Source: Lichtheimia corymbifera B2541 (lineage: Eukaryota; Mucoromycota; Mucoromycetes; Mucorales; Lichtheimiaceae). Taken from it: a DNA stretch of 56,143 nt. Location of the stretch: NCBI GenBank assembly GCA_000697475.1, contig JNEU01000890.1:1-56143 (forward strand). The letters are read 5' to 3'. The translations under genes were made by a program, and so were the position numbers. Position 1 is the stretch's first letter. Each line of letters opens with the position of its first letter. Of this stretch, positions 54,170-56,143 are shown piece by piece. A model generated the notes under the pieces. It ran no database searches. It saw only the letters and a list, made by a program, of their open reading frames with translations, and was not told the origin of the DNA.

Positions 54170-54830
54170 TGCACATTGTAATTAATGCATGACCTCGAGA
54201 TTACCTCTCTCAAACCTCAAACTTTCACACACGATGCTCTAGGACATGCTGATCAACTTTGTATCAATAAAGAACCCACACTTCATTTGAAAATTTCGAA
54301 AGGGAGAGCATAATGTGGGGTTTACTATAACGGATGGAAATTGGGAAAGCGCCGGATCTATGAAAAAGTCATTTACTATGTAGTTTCTTGGGATTCCCCA
54401 TCTCGCACTTGAAACTTGGTCAGAAGGTACTCTCGCACATGCTGATCAACTCCATTCATTTAAAAACCGCATGGTTCATTATGAACATTTTGAATGCCGG
54501 CCAGCCCAAAAGTAGGATAAAGTAGGGTCGGCGATCCTGTTCCCCGAGATTGCCCACCTCGAACCTGAAACTTTCATATAACACTCTTGCAACCACGCCG
54601 AGCAATTTCGTTCCCATAAAGTCCCCAGAGTTCATTAGAAAACATTGGATGATGGAGAGACGATGAAGCGATGAAAAGACAAATAGGGTGTACGGCCGTG
54701 CGCGCCGATATTGCTCTTCGGGACGTCAAAACTTGGTCAGGAGGTGCTCTCGGTCATGCTGATCAACATGGAAATTTGAAGAAACAGGCACCTTTATGTT
54801 TACCTATGCTTCAAGCGCGATGTTGAGTGT
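54170..54830. repeat. Direct array of four units, repeat block 3b
   Basis: Collinear with the left arm 6990-7640 of the large palindrome (CCGGCCAGCCCAAA, GTACGGCCGTGCGCGCCGAT, GGTGCTCTCGGTCATGCTG). It is more diverged than the two palindrome arms are from each other. Confidence 0.75.
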
Positions 54831-54839
54831 TTGTTCATC

Positions 54840-55930
54840 GTCAAGTAGCTTGACACTGATAGAGCGGAAGATGCACAGGGGCATGCTTGCGTAACACAGC
54901 TCACTTGCATAATACTTTCCAATGGACAAAGACCACTTGTCATATAGCATCACGCTTATATCATATGTAAAACATAAAGGTGTCTGTATCTCTAAACTTT
55001 ACAATGAAGCGTGGGGTCTTCAATCGAACAAAGTTGCTCGCCGGGGTGAAGCGCACCTTGGGTGCAAGTTTCACGAACAGGCTCGTCGATCCTAGATTTC
55101 GCAATGTCACCACCAGCCAAAGTGGATCGTGGGTCAACCTCTTGAATTTTTTTTTTCGACTTTGGCTGGTGGTGACATTGGCTGAATCTGAGAATGGCCA
55201 CGACGATCGTGAAACTTGCACCCAAGATGCGCTTCAACCCGGCGAGCAACTTTGTTCGATTGAAGACCCCACGCTTCATTGTAAAGTTTAGAGATACAGC
55301 TATCTTTATGTTTTACATATGATATAAGCGTGATGCTATATGATAAGTGGTCTTTGTTCATTGTCAAGTAGGTAGACCCCGATAGAGCCGAAGATGCAGA
55401 CGGACTTCTTCGTGCAACACAGCTCATTTGCATGATACTTCCCAATGAACAAACGCCACTCTCCATATAGCATTACGCGTACATCATATAAAAACATAAA
55501 GATAGCTTCGAACAAAGTTGCTCGTCGGGGTGAAGCGCACCTTGGGTGCAAGTTTCACGATCAGGCTCGTCGATCCTAGATTTCGCAATGTCACCACCAG
55601 CCAAAGTAGATCGTGGGTGGACCTTTTCAACTTTGGCTGGTGGTGACATTGAGTGAATCTGAGAATGGCCACGACGATCGTGAAACTTCTACACAAGGTG
55701 CGCTGGACCACGCCGGGCAACTTTGTTCGATTGAAGACCCCACATTTCATTGTAAAGTTCAGAGATACAGACGCCTTTATGGTTTTACATATGCTGAAAG
55801 CATGATGCTATATGGAGAGTGGTGTTTGTTCATTGGGAAGTATCATGCAAATGAGCTGTGTTGCACAAAGAAGTCCGTCTGTATCTTCGGCTCTATCGGG
55901 GTCTACCTAGTTGACAATGAAAAGAAAGGG
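54840..55930. repeat. Hairpin cores, copies 5 and 6, in tandem
   Basis: Two palindromic units of about 550 nt follow each other, with centres near 55142 and 55612. They share the 95-nt piece (GAGCCGAAGATGCAGACGG) at 55370-55470, and a further inverted copy ends the block at 55830-55915. Left flanks carry the CCTAGATTTCGCAATG type and right flanks the GAATCTGAGAATGGCC type. Confidence 0.75.
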
Positions 55931-56059
55931 TCTTCCCGCTAAATTTCACTTTTTCGGACTCGGACCAATCACATTTCACTCAACTCCACACCAACACACT
56001 ATCCATGGCAACAGGTCAACTTACCCCAGGACGCAGGTCTTGGGTTGCCGCAATAAAAG

Positions 56060-56143
56060 CATCACTCTCTTTGTATTAATAAAGAACCCACACTTCATTT
56101 GAAAATTTCGAAAGGGAGAGCATAATGTGGGGTTTTACTATGA
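56060..56143. repeat. Partial family word at the window edge
   Basis: AATAAAGAACCCACACTTC and GAGCATAATGTGGGGTT match 54265-54325 and 7060-7115; the array evidently continues beyond the window. Confidence 0.7.

Noticed and set aside
54980..55750. Recurrent 60-110 codon open frames on both strands of the hairpin cores, also near 7746-8062, 37582-38667 and 53516-53701, with similar peptides.
   Set aside because: They mirror each other because the DNA is palindromic, end at different points, and show no codon-position bias visible by eye. Similarity is explained by DNA homology.

Overview
The window comes from an AT-rich, compact, intron-dense fungal genome. Genes are split by short GT-AG introns, mostly 50-100 nt and often ending in (T)TATAG or TTATTAG. 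The content (ATG4, PPN2, PET100, RER2-type cis-prenyltransferase, CDK11, a Cps1/GT2-like synthase, an aquaglyceroporin) together with several proteins of a style I associate with early-diverging fungi suggests Mucoromycota, probably Mucorales. That placement is inference. All gene models below were spliced by eye: each junction was checked for GT(or GC)-AG and for reading phase, and most coding sums are whole codons.

Layout. 1-5600: an unrecognised spliced gene, then a divergent pair of a TcuA-like FAD dehydrogenase (-) and an anion:cation symporter-family MFS permease (+). 5600-11870: gene-poor, dominated by a palindrome of about 3 kb centred near 7979. 11870-37185: the gene-rich core. It holds a polyol dehydrogenase, PPN2-like polyphosphatase, ATG4 and PET100 on +; ARA2-like reductase, an F-box/ZnF-UBP/DUSP protein, an aquaglyceroporin, a GT2 synthase, cis-prenyltransferase, a tail-anchored protein, a DIPP-type Nudix hydrolase, a PD-(D/E)XK-like lineage protein, CDK11 and an AP endonuclease on -; then a RING-H2 ligase and an epoxide hydrolase on +. 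37480-41710: second repeat block, with a tRNA-derived SINE nested in it. 41890-52042: a DUF676-type lipase (+), a multi-pass Golgi-type membrane protein (-), and a tandem pair of two-pass membrane protein paralogues (+) with identical seven-exon structures. 52430-56143: third repeat block, running off the end of the window.

The three repeat blocks belong to one family. A word of about 85 nt recurs roughly 30 times in both orientations, sometimes as direct arrays with a period near 175 nt and sometimes facing itself as palindromes around a hairpin core (CAATGTCACCACCAGCC ... GGCTGGTGGTGACATTG). Blocks also share an outer module with a decayed reading frame, and two copies share a 3' terminal module. 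I recognise no described element with this layout, so it is the best candidate for something undescribed. The other leading candidates are the SINE with a perfect 17-bp target duplication, the F-box/ZnF-UBP/DUSP fusion, the paralogue pair, and the TcuA/transporter pair.
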